Positions 1 to 9,222 are shown, counted from the stretch's first letter. The stretch is DNA of 64,000 nucleotides from an uncultured Flavobacteriaceae bacterium (GCA_934675205.1 CAKUPQ010000005.1:1-64000); one strand, 5' to 3'. Translations and numbers: made by a program. Notes: generated by a model from the sequence alone, not told the origin.

Positions 1-39
1 AGTTTAAAGCGCACTTCTCGCTAAAAAGATAAAAACCCT

Positions 40-72
40 AAAAATCCCTCAACCATGTTGAGGGATTTTTTT
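40..72 (+). terminator. Rho-independent terminator of an upstream gene
   Basis: A perfect 14-bp stem (40-53 with 57-70) closes a 3-base loop and ends in a T run. It lies upstream of the first gene here, so it most likely ends a gene left of the window. Confidence 0.8.
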
Positions 73-87
73 GTTTATAAAAGTTAC

Positions 88-121
88 TTTGTGATATATT
101 TTAAATATTTCTGTAACTTTG
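88..121 (+). promoter_or_regulatory. Bacteroidota-type promoter for the S41 peptidase
   Basis: TTTG at 88-91 and TAACTTTG at 114-121 (TAnnTTTG, -7 element) are 22 bases apart. The expected start site falls about 15-20 bases before the ATG at 145. This supports the start at 145 rather than the longer frame from 55, which would overlap the terminator and the promoter. Confidence 0.6.
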
Positions 122-144
122 ATTGCTATAATTATGTTACTATT

Positions 145-1593
145 ATGAAAAAGATCGCTCTGTTATTGGGGTTTATCGGATTTATTTGGGGTTGCAGTAC
201 CGATGACTCAAACAAAATCCCGAGAGAAATTGAGATTCAGAACTTTGTATGGGAAGGGCTTAATCTGTATTATTTATGGCAGGAAGACGTCCAAAATCTG
301 GCAGATAACCGATTTGCGAATCAGGAACAGCAAAACAGCTTTCTGAAAGATTATCCGAGCCCTACGGATTTGTTCAATAGCTTGTTATATCAGAAAGGAA
401 CGATTGACCGATTTAGTGTGATTTATAGTGATTATACGGTTTTGGAACAGGTCTTGACAGGAACAAACAAAAACAACGGAGTAGATTACGGATTGTTCCG
501 AAAAGCAGCAGGTTCAGATGAGGTGATTGGTTGGGTTCGTTATATTCTTCCGAATTCTGATGCCTCAAATAAAGACATCAAAAGAGGAGATTTGTTTTAT
601 GCCGTAAACGGAACTTCACTTACGATACAGAATTATCAATCGCTTTTGTCTAACGAAAATTATACGCTAAATTTAGCGGATTATGACAGCGGAAATTATA
701 CTCCAAACGGACAAAGCGTAAGCCTTACGAAATACGACTACTCTGAAAATCCTGTTTATTATACAGAGGTTTACGAAATAGAATCGCACAAAATCGGTTA
801 TTTGGTTTATAATGGTTTTTATGGAGATTATGATGTCCAACTCAACAATGCTTTTTCGTATTTTCAAAGTCAAGGAATAACAGATTTGGTTTTGGATTTA
901 CGATATAATTCGGGAGGCTTGGTTTCGACTGCAACCCGATTAGCAAGTATGATAACAGGTCAATTTACCAATGAAATATTCGCAAAACAAGAGTGGAATT
1001 CTAAAGTAATGAATTCTTTTCAGAGTTCGGGCAGAGAGGAAGAACTTATTAATCGCTTTACGAATAAATTGGCTAACGGAAGTAATATCAGTCATCTGAA
1101 CTTAAACCGAGTTTATATTCTATCGACTTCGAGTACCGCTTCTGCAAGTGAATTAGTCATAAACGGATTAGAACCTCATATTGACGTGATTCAGATTGGA
1201 GGAAAAACCACAGGAAAAAATGTGGGTTCGATTACTCTGTATGACTCTTCGAATTTCGGAAAAAATGGAGCTAACCCAAGACACAAATATGCAATGCAGC
1301 CCCTTACGTTAAAAATCGTAAACAGTACAGGTTTTGGAGATTATCAATCGGGGCTTGTTCCTGATATTTCTGCAAATGAAAATCTTGCGAATATGAAACC
1401 TTTGGGAGATATATCGGAATCGTTTTTGGCTACTGCCATTTCAGAAATTACGGGAATTCCAATTCCTCCGTCTGCTGTGGAGCAGAGTCCGTCTGTTGTT
1501 CCGATAAGTGATTCCAAAAAAATGATTCCTCTGAAAACCGAAATGTATTTAGACAAAATTCCGGAAGGTATCATAGAAATTATCAGAAATTAA
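145..1593 (+). CDS. S41 family (C-terminal processing-like) peptidase, lipoprotein
   Basis: A 482-residue serine peptidase, probably tethered to the cell envelope. It starts with MKK, a hydrophobic stretch and a lipobox ending in GC (Cys about residue 17). A PDZ-like region occupies roughly residues 120-200. The peptidase core contains LDLRYNSGG and then STASASE with Ser333. Lys358 lies exactly 25 residues further on, the Ser/Lys dyad spacing of tail-specific proteases. The upstream in-frame extension from 55 is rejected because it covers the promoter. Specific substrates are unknown. It is transcribed alone or together with the pirin gene 34 bases downstream. Confidence 0.88.
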   Translation: MKKIALLLGFIGFIWGCSTDDSNKIPREIEIQNFVWEGLNLYYLWQEDVQNLADNRFANQEQQNSFLKDYPSPTDLFNSLLYQKGTIDRFSVIYSDYTVLEQVLTGTNKNNGVDYGLFRKAAGSDEVIGWVRYILPNSDASNKDIKRGDLFYAVNGTSLTIQNYQSLLSNENYTLNLADYDSGNYTPNGQSVSLTKYDYSENPVYYTEVYEIESHKIGYLVYNGFYGDYDVQLNNAFSYFQSQGITDLVLDLRYNSGGLVSTATRLASMITGQFTNEIFAKQEWNSKVMNSFQSSGREEELINRFTNKLANGSNISHLNLNRVYILSTSSTASASELVINGLEPHIDVIQIGGKTTGKNVGSITLYDSSNFGKNGANPRHKYAMQPLTLKIVNSTGFGDYQSGLVPDISANENLANMKPLGDISESFLATAISEITGIPIPPSAVEQSPSVVPISDSKKMIPLKTEMYLDKIPEGIIEIIRN

Positions 1594-1627
1594 TGGCAAT
1601 AACTAATAACAATTAACAAATAACAAT

Positions 1628-2521
1628 ATGTCAAACGTAGGAATGATTATCGAAGAAAGAGCTGCTGATATAGGCAACTTTATGGTAGGAAGATTGCTTC
1701 CTTTTAGGCAAAAACGTATGGTCGGGCCTTTTTGTTTTATTGACCATATGGGACCACGGAAGCTCAAAGACTATCAGAATTTAGATGTTGATGTCCACCC
1801 GCATATCGGACTTTCTACGCTTACGTATTTGTTTGAAGGTGCAATTATGCACCGAGACAGCATCGGTTCAGAAATCGAAATTCAGCCCGGAGATGTAAAC
1901 TGGATGACAGCAGGAAAAAGCGTAACCCATTCCGAGAGAACTCCCGAATATTTAAGAGTAACCGACAAATCGCTTCACGGATTGCAGATTTGGGTTGCTT
2001 TACCCAAAGAATTAGAAGAAATCGAACCTTCTTTTCATCATATCGAAGCAAGCGAAATTCCGCAATGGAAAGAAAATGATTATACAATAAAACTGATTGC
2101 AGGAGAGGCTTTCGGGAAAAAATCACCCGTTCCTGTTCACAGCAAATTGTATTTTATCGAAATAAAATCAGACAAAGCTACCACACTTACTATCGGAGAT
2201 GATTTGTATGGAGAAAGTGCTTTGTATATTCTCGAAGGAGCAATCAAAGACGGAGGGCACAGATACGAACCCAAACAGATTCTGATTGCAAAAGACACAA
2301 AGTTGTGCCATTTTGAAATGGAAGAAAACACTACGGTTTATATCTTTGGAGGAGAACCGTTTGACGAAAAAAGATTTATTTTCTGGAATTTCGTTAGCTC
2401 AAGACAAGAGAGAATCGAACAGGCAAAACAGGATTGGATAAACAAAAAGTTTCCGAAAACCATAAATGATGACACTTATATCCCGCTTCCTGATTATCTG
2501 ATTGACAAAAAACCGATTTAA
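1628..2521 (+). CDS. Pirin family protein
   Basis: A 297-residue bicupin protein of the pirin family. The N-terminal cupin shows the family pattern GPFCFIDHMGP followed by HPHIGLSTLTYLFEG, which carries the metal-ligand histidines (His59, His61 region), and HSERTPE. The C-terminal cupin is less conserved. Family members bind Fe(II); some act as quercetinases or as redox-responsive cofactors, and the role here cannot be decided. Its stop overlaps the stop of the convergent prfC gene in a shared TTAA (2518-2521), so no terminator fits between them. Confidence 0.88.
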   Translation: MSNVGMIIEERAADIGNFMVGRLLPFRQKRMVGPFCFIDHMGPRKLKDYQNLDVDVHPHIGLSTLTYLFEGAIMHRDSIGSEIEIQPGDVNWMTAGKSVTHSERTPEYLRVTDKSLHGLQIWVALPKELEEIEPSFHHIEASEIPQWKENDYTIKLIAGEAFGKKSPVPVHSKLYFIEIKSDKATTLTIGDDLYGESALYILEGAIKDGGHRYEPKQILIAKDTKLCHFEMEENTTVYIFGGEPFDEKRFIFWNFVSSRQERIEQAKQDWINKKFPKTINDDTYIPLPDYLIDKKPI

Positions 2522-4107
2522 ATTTCTTCCGAAGTAAAACGGAGTTTTACACTTGGATATTTTTGCTGTGTCATCTGAATCGAAAAATCAGAATCTGCCA
2601 AAAATACTAATTGTCCGTATTTATCAGTTGCCAAAAACTTCTGTTTTACTCTTGAAAACTCCAGAAAATCCTCATTTTTAGGGTCTTCGGGTCTTACCCA
2701 GCAAGCCTTAAAAGCAGGGAAATTCTCATACGAACATTTTGCTCCGTATTCGTGTTCCAAACGATACTGGATAACCTCGTATTGCAAAGCTCCAACCGTT
2801 CCGATTACTTTTCGTCCGTTCATTTCTAAGGTAAAAAGCTGTGCCACACCCTCGTCCATAAGTTGGTCGATTCCTTTTTCTAACTGTTTGGATTTCATCG
2901 GGTCTGCATTATTTATATAACGGAAATGTTCTGGAGAAAAACTCGGAATTCCCTTGAAATTCATTACTTCTCCTTCTGTCAAAGTATCTCCGATTTTAAA
3001 ATTCCCTGTATCGTGCAATCCGACAATATCTCCTGCATACGAAGTATCAACCACCTCTTTTTTCTCTGCAAAAAACGCATTCGGAGAAGAAAATTTTAGG
3101 TTTTTCCCTTGTCTTACGTGCAAATACGGTTTGTTCTTTTCGAATGTTCCCGATACAATTTTAACAAAAGCCAACCTGTCCCGATGTTTTGGGTCCATAT
3201 TTGCGTGAATCTTAAAGACAAAGCCCGAAAATTTATTTTCGTCAGGATTTACCAATCTTGTATCCGATTCTTTGGGTCTTGGATCAGGAGCAATTTCGAT
3301 AAAGCAATCCAACAATTCACGAACTCCAAAATTATTCAGAGCCGAACCGAAAAATACAGGTTGTAAATTTCCTTCTAAATATTCTTTTCTATCAAAATCA
3401 GGATAAACCTCCGAAACTAATTCTAACTCCTCACGAAGTTTTTGAGCAGGCTTCTCCCCTATTATCTTCTCTAATTCAGAACTTGACAAATCCGAAAACG
3501 AAATCATTTCTTCAATATCCCGTTTGCTATCTCCTGTAAAGACGTTGATGTTTTTTTCCCAAATATTATAAATCCCTTTGAAATCATATCCCATTCCTAT
3601 CGGAAAGCTAAGTGGAGTAACTCTCAATCCGAGTTTTTGTTCCACTTCATCCATCAAATCAAAAGCATCATTCCCCTCTCTATCCAATTTGTTGATGAAG
3701 ATAATCATCGGAATATTTCGCATTCTGCAAACCTCAACCAATTTTTCGGTCTGCTCCTCCACTCCTTTTGCCACGTCAATCACAACAATCACACTATCAA
3801 CAGCCGTAAGCGTTCGGAACGTATCTTCTGCAAAATCTTTGTGTCCGGGAGTATCGAGAATGTTTATTTTTTTCTCCTTATAGTTGAAAGCCAAAACCGA
3901 AGTAGCAACCGAAATACCTCTTTGTCTTTCAATTTCCATAAAATCGGACGTTGCTCCTTTTTTGATTTTGTTACTTTTTACCGCACCTGCCTCCTGAATC
4001 GCACCTCCGAATAACAGCAATTTCTCTGTCAAAGTCGTTTTTCCTGCATCGGGGTGTGCAATTACTCCAAATGTCCGTCTTTTGTGTATTTCGTCTATAA
4101 AGCTCAT
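2518..4107 (-). CDS. prfC: Peptide chain release factor 3
   Basis: A 529-residue translational GTPase that recycles RF1/RF2 from the ribosome after termination. The G1 loop is AHPDAGKTT (residues 17-25), G3 is DTPGH (85-89) and G4 is NKLD (139-142). Beta-barrel domain 2 and the RF3-specific C-terminal domain follow, and total length matches the family. The signature start, with TFGVIAHPDAGKTTLTEKLL, separates it from EF-G. It has its own promoter upstream (4127-4158) and stands alone on this strand. Confidence 0.96.
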   Translation of the reverse strand: MSFIDEIHKRRTFGVIAHPDAGKTTLTEKLLLFGGAIQEAGAVKSNKIKKGATSDFMEIERQRGISVATSVLAFNYKEKKINILDTPGHKDFAEDTFRTLTAVDSVIVVIDVAKGVEEQTEKLVEVCRMRNIPMIIFINKLDREGNDAFDLMDEVEQKLGLRVTPLSFPIGMGYDFKGIYNIWEKNINVFTGDSKRDIEEMISFSDLSSSELEKIIGEKPAQKLREELELVSEVYPDFDRKEYLEGNLQPVFFGSALNNFGVRELLDCFIEIAPDPRPKESDTRLVNPDENKFSGFVFKIHANMDPKHRDRLAFVKIVSGTFEKNKPYLHVRQGKNLKFSSPNAFFAEKKEVVDTSYAGDIVGLHDTGNFKIGDTLTEGEVMNFKGIPSFSPEHFRYINNADPMKSKQLEKGIDQLMDEGVAQLFTLEMNGRKVIGTVGALQYEVIQYRLEHEYGAKCSYENFPAFKACWVRPEDPKNEDFLEFSRVKQKFLATDKYGQLVFLADSDFSIQMTQQKYPSVKLRFTSEEI

Positions 4108-4126
4108 AATTTTTTCTAAAGTGGTG

Positions 4127-4158
4127 CAAATTTAGTTACAAAGGCTCAAAGAAACAAA
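4127..4158 (-). promoter_or_regulatory. Promoter for prfC
   Basis: On the minus strand TTTG (4155-4158), 20 bases, then TAAATTTG (4127-4134). This is a good Bacteroidota consensus, about 20 bases before the prfC ATG. Confidence 0.6.
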
Positions 4159-4203
4159 GGTTTAAATTGTTATATTGCAACATTAAATTCAATATTCAAA
4201 AAA

Positions 4204-4797
4204 ATGAGAAACATTCCTTTTATTTTTATTTTTCTACTTATTAATTTTAGTTGTCAAAAATATAATCAAGAACAACAGACAATAATTTATGATGATTATT
4301 ATGAAAATCAAGAAGCAGCCGATTTAAACGAACAAGGAATTCTTTACAGTCAAAAAGGTGATGTTGAAAAAGCTAAAGAATACTTTTTGAAATCTTTAGA
4401 GTTAGAACCTAACAACCCAACTACAATGGGAAATCTTGGTTTGAATAGATATCTTGCCTATGATTATGAAGAAGCTATTGAGTATCTTCAAAAATCATAT
4501 ATTCTATCAGATTCCACTTATCATCAAGCTGGAGTAAATTTAGGAATAGTGTACTACTATTCTCAAGAATTTGAAAAAGGAGTAAAAATTTCTGATTATG
4601 TGATAAATAATGCTTCTGATAATACTATTTTATCAGGAGCACGAACACATAGAGCCTTGAATAATATTAAACTTAATGAATGTAAAAAAGCTCTTATGGA
4701 TTTAGATTTTATTAAGAATAATTACAACAAAGTAGAAAATATAGATTTCCACATTAAAGATTTACAAGAAAAGTTAAAAGATTGCCCTTTGAAATAA
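4204..4797 (+). CDS. Tetratricopeptide-repeat lipoprotein
   Basis: 197 residues. The N-terminus (MRNIPFIFIFLLINFSC) is a lipoprotein signal with the modified Cys at 17. At least three TPR units follow (about residues 38-150): YSQKGDVEKAKEYFLKSLEL, then NLGLNRYLAYDYEEAIEYLQ, then NLGIVYYYSQEFEKGVKI. TPR units make helical scaffolds for protein-protein contact. No enzymatic domain is visible, and the neighbours (prfC, an SDR) do not suggest a pathway. Confidence 0.75.
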   Translation: MRNIPFIFIFLLINFSCQKYNQEQQTIIYDDYYENQEAADLNEQGILYSQKGDVEKAKEYFLKSLELEPNNPTTMGNLGLNRYLAYDYEEAIEYLQKSYILSDSTYHQAGVNLGIVYYYSQEFEKGVKISDYVINNASDNTILSGARTHRALNNIKLNECKKALMDLDFIKNNYNKVENIDFHIKDLQEKLKDCPLK

Positions 4798-4861
4798 ACT
4801 TTCACTATTTCCTCATTAAAACAAGCTTATTTACTACATTTAAACTCTAAATATTTCACTT

Positions 4862-5743
4862 ATGGACGTAACAAAAAAAATGCTTCGGGACGGAGCTTTG
4901 GAAGATAAAGTAATTGTTGTAACAGGAGGAGGAAGTGGTCTTGGAAAATCAATGACCAAATACTTTTTGGAGCTTGGAGCAAAAGTTGCGATTACTTCGA
5001 GAGATTTAGAAAAATTACAAAATACAGCTCGTGAATTAGAAGCCGAAACAGGAGGAAAATGTTTGGCTGTGCAATGTGATGTCCGTCATTATGACCAAGT
5101 CGAAGCAATGCTAAAACAAGTGTTGGAAACTTTCGGAAAGGTTGATGTACTTCTCAATAATGCAGCAGGAAATTTTATTTCTCCTACCGAGCGACTTTCT
5201 GCCAATGCTTTTGATACGATTATTGATATTGTCCTGAAAGGAACAAAAAACTGCACTCTCGCATTCGGAAAACACTGGATTGACACCCAACAGCAAAACA
5301 CAACTATTCTGAATATTGTAACCACTTATGCTTGGACAGGCTCGGCTTATGTTGTTCCGAGTGCTACTGCAAAGGCAGGAGTTTTGGCAATGACACGAAG
5401 TCTGGCTGTAGAATGGGCTAAATACGGAATTCGTACTAATGCGATTGCTCCGGGACCATTCCCAACAAAAGGAGCTTGGGACAGATTATTGCCCGGAGAT
5501 TTGAAAGAAAAATTTGATTTGGCCAAAAAAGTTCCGTTAAACAGAGTCGGAAACCATCAAGAATTATCCAATCTGGCTGCTTATTTAGCTTCTGATTTTT
5601 CGGCTTATCTGAATGGAGAAGTCATAACCATAGACGGAGGAGAATGGCTCAAAGGAGCAGGGCAATTCAACCTGCTTGAAGCTATTCCTGAAGAAATGTG
5701 GGATATGTTAGAGACGATGATTAAAGCAAATAAAAACAAATAA
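4862..5743 (+). CDS. Short-chain dehydrogenase, 2,4-dienoyl-CoA reductase type
   Basis: 293 residues, Rossmann fold. The NADP-binding glycine motif TGGGSGLGKS lies near residues 20-29 and NNAAGNF near 100. The usual YxxxK site is replaced by PSATAK, as in the mitochondrial-type 2,4-dienoyl-CoA reductases (DECR), where the equivalent stretch reads PSASAK. The C-terminal half also follows DECR, with PGPFPTKGAWDRL and NGEVITIDGGEWL. The likely reaction is NADPH-dependent reduction of 2,4-dienoyl-CoA in beta-oxidation of unsaturated fatty acids. The DECR assignment rests on remembered sequence, not on an alignment. Confidence 0.8.
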   Translation: MDVTKKMLRDGALEDKVIVVTGGGSGLGKSMTKYFLELGAKVAITSRDLEKLQNTARELEAETGGKCLAVQCDVRHYDQVEAMLKQVLETFGKVDVLLNNAAGNFISPTERLSANAFDTIIDIVLKGTKNCTLAFGKHWIDTQQQNTTILNIVTTYAWTGSAYVVPSATAKAGVLAMTRSLAVEWAKYGIRTNAIAPGPFPTKGAWDRLLPGDLKEKFDLAKKVPLNRVGNHQELSNLAAYLASDFSAYLNGEVITIDGGEWLKGAGQFNLLEAIPEEMWDMLETMIKANKNK

Positions 5744-5772
5744 AAAAAGGGAGCATTTTGCTCCCTTTTTGT
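5744..5772. terminator. Bidirectional terminator between the SDR and carbonic anhydrase genes
   Basis: AAAAAGGGAGCA (5744-5755) pairs perfectly with TGCTCCCTTTTT (5759-5770) around a 3-base loop. A/T runs on both sides suit convergent transcription. Confidence 0.85.
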
Positions 5773-6417
5773 TTACTCAAAATCCAACTTGTAAACACTA
5801 TTGTTTCGGATATCATCGTGAGAGCTGAAAGTAACATCAAGGTCTTTTACCAATCCCGAATCAAGTCCGTAAACCCAACCGTGAATAGATAGTTCCTGTC
5901 CTTTGCTCCACGCCTGTTGAACAATCGAAGTTACAGCCAAATTCAACACCTGTTGTTTAGTATTCCACTCAACAAATCGGTCAAATCTTTCTTTTTCGTC
6001 TTCGATTGCCTCAATATCGTTTTTACGGAATTTATAGCTGTCCTTAATATGGCGAATCCAATTATCTATAATTCCGACAGGAGTACTTCCCATAGCTGCT
6101 TTAACTCCCCCACAACCGTAGTGCCCACAAACGATTACGTGCTTTACTTTCAACACATTAACCGAATAGTCCAACACACTCAACATATTCATATCCGAGT
6201 GGATTACCATATTAGCAATGTTTCTGTGAACAAAAACTTCTCCTGGTTGAGCTCCGATAATTTCGTTTGCAGGAACTCTACTGTCCGAACATCCAATCCA
6301 TAAAAGTGGAGGTGTTTGCGTGTCTTTCAGCCTGTTGAAAAAATCAGGGTCTAATGCTAATTTGCTTTCAACCCACTTTTTGTTGTTCTCTATTATTTTT
6401 TTATAAAAATCTGACAT
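5773..6417 (-). CDS. Beta-class carbonic anhydrase
   Basis: 214 residues, cytoplasmic zinc enzyme interconverting CO2 and bicarbonate. The zinc ligands are visible: Cys43 in CSDSRVPA (with the Asp45/Arg47 dyad), His99 and Cys102 in CGHYGCGGVKAA. The length is standard. It lies directly downstream of a SulP transporter on the same strand (28-base gap), suggesting a shared transcript for bicarbonate or anion uptake and hydration, as is common in this pairing. Confidence 0.95.
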   Translation of the reverse strand: MSDFYKKIIENNKKWVESKLALDPDFFNRLKDTQTPPLLWIGCSDSRVPANEIIGAQPGEVFVHRNIANMVIHSDMNMLSVLDYSVNVLKVKHVIVCGHYGCGGVKAAMGSTPVGIIDNWIRHIKDSYKFRKNDIEAIEDEKERFDRFVEWNTKQQVLNLAVTSIVQQAWSKGQELSIHGWVYGLDSGLVKDLDVTFSSHDDIRNNSVYKLDFE

Positions 6418-6445
6418 AGCATATTTTAAATTTAGTTAGTGTTTT

Positions 6446-8161
6446 TTATTTTTTTTTCTTCTTTTTTACTTTGGGAACTTCTCCCCCATTTTCATCAACG
6501 GATTTTATTTCTGTGATTACTTCACTTGACACTTTATGTCGTTGTCTGTGTTTCATCAACAAATCGTGTTCTATCGAAACCTGTCTTATATCAGTTTCTG
6601 TATTTTCTAAATTATATTCTTCCTTAAATCCGATAAGTGTTACATCTACATTCCGAAGTGGAGCCCTGATGTCTTTAAATTCTCTGATACTATCCAAAAT
6701 ATCGTGAGCAATATAGACTGTATCCGAAGCATTAACAATCACTTTGGAATCTCTCGGAATAGCATCAAGCGTAAACAAAATCGCAGCCTTATTCAAAAAC
6801 GACACTTCCTGTGCCAAATGAATATGAATAATATCTCCGTCTTCGTATTCTTCCTTGCGGAAATAATAAGCTCTTTTCATATTTCCTCTCAATATAGCAA
6901 AGATACTAATTATCATTCCCAATGCCACACCTGTTAATAAATCGGTAAAAACAACAGCCAAAACCGTTATGATAAACGGTAAAAACTGATATTTCCCTCT
7001 ATGGAAAAAATGTCTGAATACAGCGGGTTTAGCTAATTTATACCCGATTACCAAAAGTACAGATGCGAGAACTGCAAGTGGAATTTTATTCAACAAAAAC
7101 GGAATCGAAAGTACACTCACAAGCAACAAAAATCCGTGAATAATGGTAGACATTTTGGTTTTTGCTCCTGCATTGGCATTGGCAGACGAACGAACCACAA
7201 CCGAAGTCATCGGAAGTCCTCCCAAGAGTGAACTTACCAAATTCCCCGTTCCTTGTGCTTTTAGCTCCAAATTGGTATCCGTAAGTCTTTTTTGAGGGTC
7301 AATCCTATCGGAAGCCTCAATGCATAAAAGCGTTTCGATAGAGGCTACAATTGCAATGGTTAGAGCTACAATCCAAACCTCTTTATTTACAAGGCTCGAA
7401 AAGTTAAATCCGTTTGAAAAGTTCAGAAAATCAGGCAAAATGAAAATTCCTCTAAAATCATCAAAACTCGTTACAACAGGTAATTCCACCAAATATTTTG
7501 AAGATGTAATCGCAAGAGGACTTCCTGTTGCTTTGAAGATTTCGTTTAGAGCTGTTCCGACAATTACCGCTACCAAAGCACTCGGAAGCAATTTTATTTT
7601 TTTGAGAAAATCTACTTTATCCCAAACCAAAATAATGGTTAACGAAACCAAAGCGATAATAATTACTCCCGTTTGTATTTGGGTAAATGCTTTTGCTATA
7701 TCGGTAAAAATAGCAAATCCGTTTCCTACTTCAACATCAGCTCCCAAGGCTTTCGGAATTTGTTTCAGAAAAATAATGATTCCGATACCGGCTAACATTC
7801 CTTCGATTACGTTATTCGGAAAATAGTTGGAAATTGCTCCTGCTTTGAGAAAACCAAGAATTAACTGCATAATTCCGGCTAAAAATACAGCTGTCAGAAA
7901 AACCTCAAACGAGCCTAACGAAAGAATAGCAGACAGCACGATAGCTGTAAGTCCTGCAGCCGGTCCTGAAACGCTTATATGCGAATTAGACAAATATCCG
8001 ACTACAATACCTCCGACTATTCCCGCTATAATTCCTGAAAACAAAGGTGCTCCCGAAGCCATTGCGATTCCCAAACACAACGGAAGAGCTACTAAAAATA
8101 CGACCAAACCTGAAGGGAAATCATATTTCAGATTGGCAAAAAGATTTATTTTATTTGGCAT
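6446..8161 (-). CDS. SulP family inorganic anion transporter
   Basis: 571 residues from the ATG at 8161. About 10-12 membrane helices fill residues 10-420, including the SulP signature around SGPAAGLTAIVL. A cytoplasmic STAS-like region follows (about 440-540) and a lysine-rich tail (KKKKKK). The frame could open 23 residues earlier (to 8230), but that extension reads through an intergenic inverted repeat and is rejected. Substrate may be bicarbonate or sulfate; the adjacent carbonic anhydrase favours bicarbonate (inference). Confidence 0.88.
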   Translation of the reverse strand: MPNKINLFANLKYDFPSGLVVFLVALPLCLGIAMASGAPLFSGIIAGIVGGIVVGYLSNSHISVSGPAAGLTAIVLSAILSLGSFEVFLTAVFLAGIMQLILGFLKAGAISNYFPNNVIEGMLAGIGIIIFLKQIPKALGADVEVGNGFAIFTDIAKAFTQIQTGVIIIALVSLTIILVWDKVDFLKKIKLLPSALVAVIVGTALNEIFKATGSPLAITSSKYLVELPVVTSFDDFRGIFILPDFLNFSNGFNFSSLVNKEVWIVALTIAIVASIETLLCIEASDRIDPQKRLTDTNLELKAQGTGNLVSSLLGGLPMTSVVVRSSANANAGAKTKMSTIIHGFLLLVSVLSIPFLLNKIPLAVLASVLLVIGYKLAKPAVFRHFFHRGKYQFLPFIITVLAVVFTDLLTGVALGMIISIFAILRGNMKRAYYFRKEEYEDGDIIHIHLAQEVSFLNKAAILFTLDAIPRDSKVIVNASDTVYIAHDILDSIREFKDIRAPLRNVDVTLIGFKEEYNLENTETDIRQVSIEHDLLMKHRQRHKVSSEVITEIKSVDENGGEVPKVKKKKKK

Positions 8162-8200
8162 TTTTTGAAAAATTAATGTGATTGAATTGCTATAAGCAAT

Positions 8201-8274
8201 AGGCTTTAGGCAATAGGCTACATACAACATAATGTTGTTACGGCTTACGACTTAGAGCTTATTGCTTAAAGCCT
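8201..8274. repeat. Imperfect inverted repeat with AGGCTTTA arms
   Basis: The arm at 8201-8218 matches the reverse complement of 8257-8274 at 15 of 18 positions. A perfect small palindrome (ACAACAT-A-ATGTTGT, 8225-8239) sits in the loop. The word AAGCAATAGGCT at its edge recurs after ndk (about 10152). It lies between the 98-residue protein and SulP, and may attenuate transcription between them. Confidence 0.55.
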
Positions 8275-8281
8275 AAAAAAA

Positions 8282-8578
8282 TTACACTAATTTTTGTTCG
8301 GGAGGAGGAGAAAAGATTTCAGACGAAACATTATCGTGCCTTGAGAGAAATTCCTCTGTAATTCTCTCTTTATTCGGATTAAAGAAACCGATGATAATTT
8401 CGTTTTTTTCAGGTGTAAAATCTTCAAAAACCTCTGAAAAAGAATTGTGGTTTTCCTCTTCTTCAGTAACTGCATAAGCCATAGATATATCCACATTGTT
8501 ACAAACCCTGCTCAAAATAGTTGGCAGAGCAAGAAATGACATAAAAATGAACAATAACGTTAAGGCTTTGAATTTCAT
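8282..8578 (-). CDS. Small exported protein next to SulP, unknown function
   Basis: 98 residues. A hydrophobic N-terminal segment (residues 3-22) is probably a signal peptide or anchor. A charged, glutamate-rich remainder follows (EEEENHNSFSEVFEDF, then ITEEFLSRHDNVSSEIF). No known domain is recognised. A small protein of this kind beside SulP and carbonic anhydrase fits my memory of other Flavobacteriia, but that is not verified. It is co-directional with SulP and may be its partner. Confidence 0.55.
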   Translation of the reverse strand: MKFKALTLLFIFMSFLALPTILSRVCNNVDISMAYAVTEEEENHNSFSEVFEDFTPEKNEIIIGFFNPNKERITEEFLSRHDNVSSEIFSPPPEQKLV

Positions 8579-8636
8579 CGCTTGCGAAATTACGTTTTTT
8601 ACAGTTTTTCTGAAAATATTTAAAATTAAATTAACA

Positions 8637-9179
8637 TTAAATTGCCTGCTTTACCAATACATCTTGAGTTAGGTTTTGAGATATTTTTAAAATATTCCGA
8701 AAAGCAATTTCAGAAGCCTGTTCCGAGGTTATCAATAAATTATCCAATTTAAAAAATTCTTTTCCGTAAACCTCGGAGCTGATTTTTATTTCATCGGATT
8801 GTTTTTGGGAAAGTTTTTCTACATCTCCGTTTACGGAAATCACATCAAATCCGTTTTGAATAAAATACGCATAATTATGTATCAAATCACTTGATTTTGT
8901 GGTGTCAATGATTATGGTATGGGTAAATTCTTTTTCGTGAACATACGACACAATATTTGCAACTCTCTCTTTTTCAAACGATTTGATAAAAGTTACGTCC
9001 CAAGCATTTTTGTTGCTTTCGCTTTCGATAAAAACAAGGGAAGAATTTACGACCAACGAAATTCTGATGTCTTTTTCTTCCTCCAAAAACAAAGGCTGAC
9101 TTTTCAGAATTTGATTCACAAGCCGACTTCCGACTTTTCCTGAACCGAATAAAACTATATTTATTTTTTGTACTGACAT
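8637..9179 (-). CDS. Stand-alone homoserine-dehydrogenase-like NAD-binding protein
   Basis: 180 residues. The N-terminus, KINIVLFGSGKVGSRLV, is a Rossmann GxGxVG loop. The rest follows the NAD-binding domain of homoserine dehydrogenase: an IIIDTTKSSDLIHNYAYF stretch and FDVISVNGDVEKLS at the place of the VxxxNK motif of the true enzyme. The catalytic/dimerisation domain of a full enzyme (300-400+ residues) is missing and the key Asn-Lys is not kept, so catalysis is doubtful. It may regulate or assist the aspartate-family pathway. An upstream leader ORF and attenuator (9298-9426) support a link to Asp-family amino acids. Confidence 0.65.
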   Translation of the reverse strand: MSVQKINIVLFGSGKVGSRLVNQILKSQPLFLEEEKDIRISLVVNSSLVFIESESNKNAWDVTFIKSFEKERVANIVSYVHEKEFTHTIIIDTTKSSDLIHNYAYFIQNGFDVISVNGDVEKLSQKQSDEIKISSEVYGKEFFKLDNLLITSEQASEIAFRNILKISQNLTQDVLVKQAI

Positions 9180-9222
9180 ATTTCTGTTTTTTTTAATGTT
9201 ACACTTGTATGTGTTTTTAAGA

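Noticed and set aside
55..144. 30-codon extension of the S41 peptidase frame
   Set aside because: It overlaps a terminator stem and the promoter; the lipoprotein signal begins at 145.
5917..6303. Long + strand frame opposite carbonic anhydrase
   Set aside because: Antisense shadow of a well-conserved gene, with no promoter or start context.
8162..8230. N-terminal extension of the SulP frame
   Set aside because: It runs through an intergenic inverted repeat, and the ATG at 8161 gives the family-like start.
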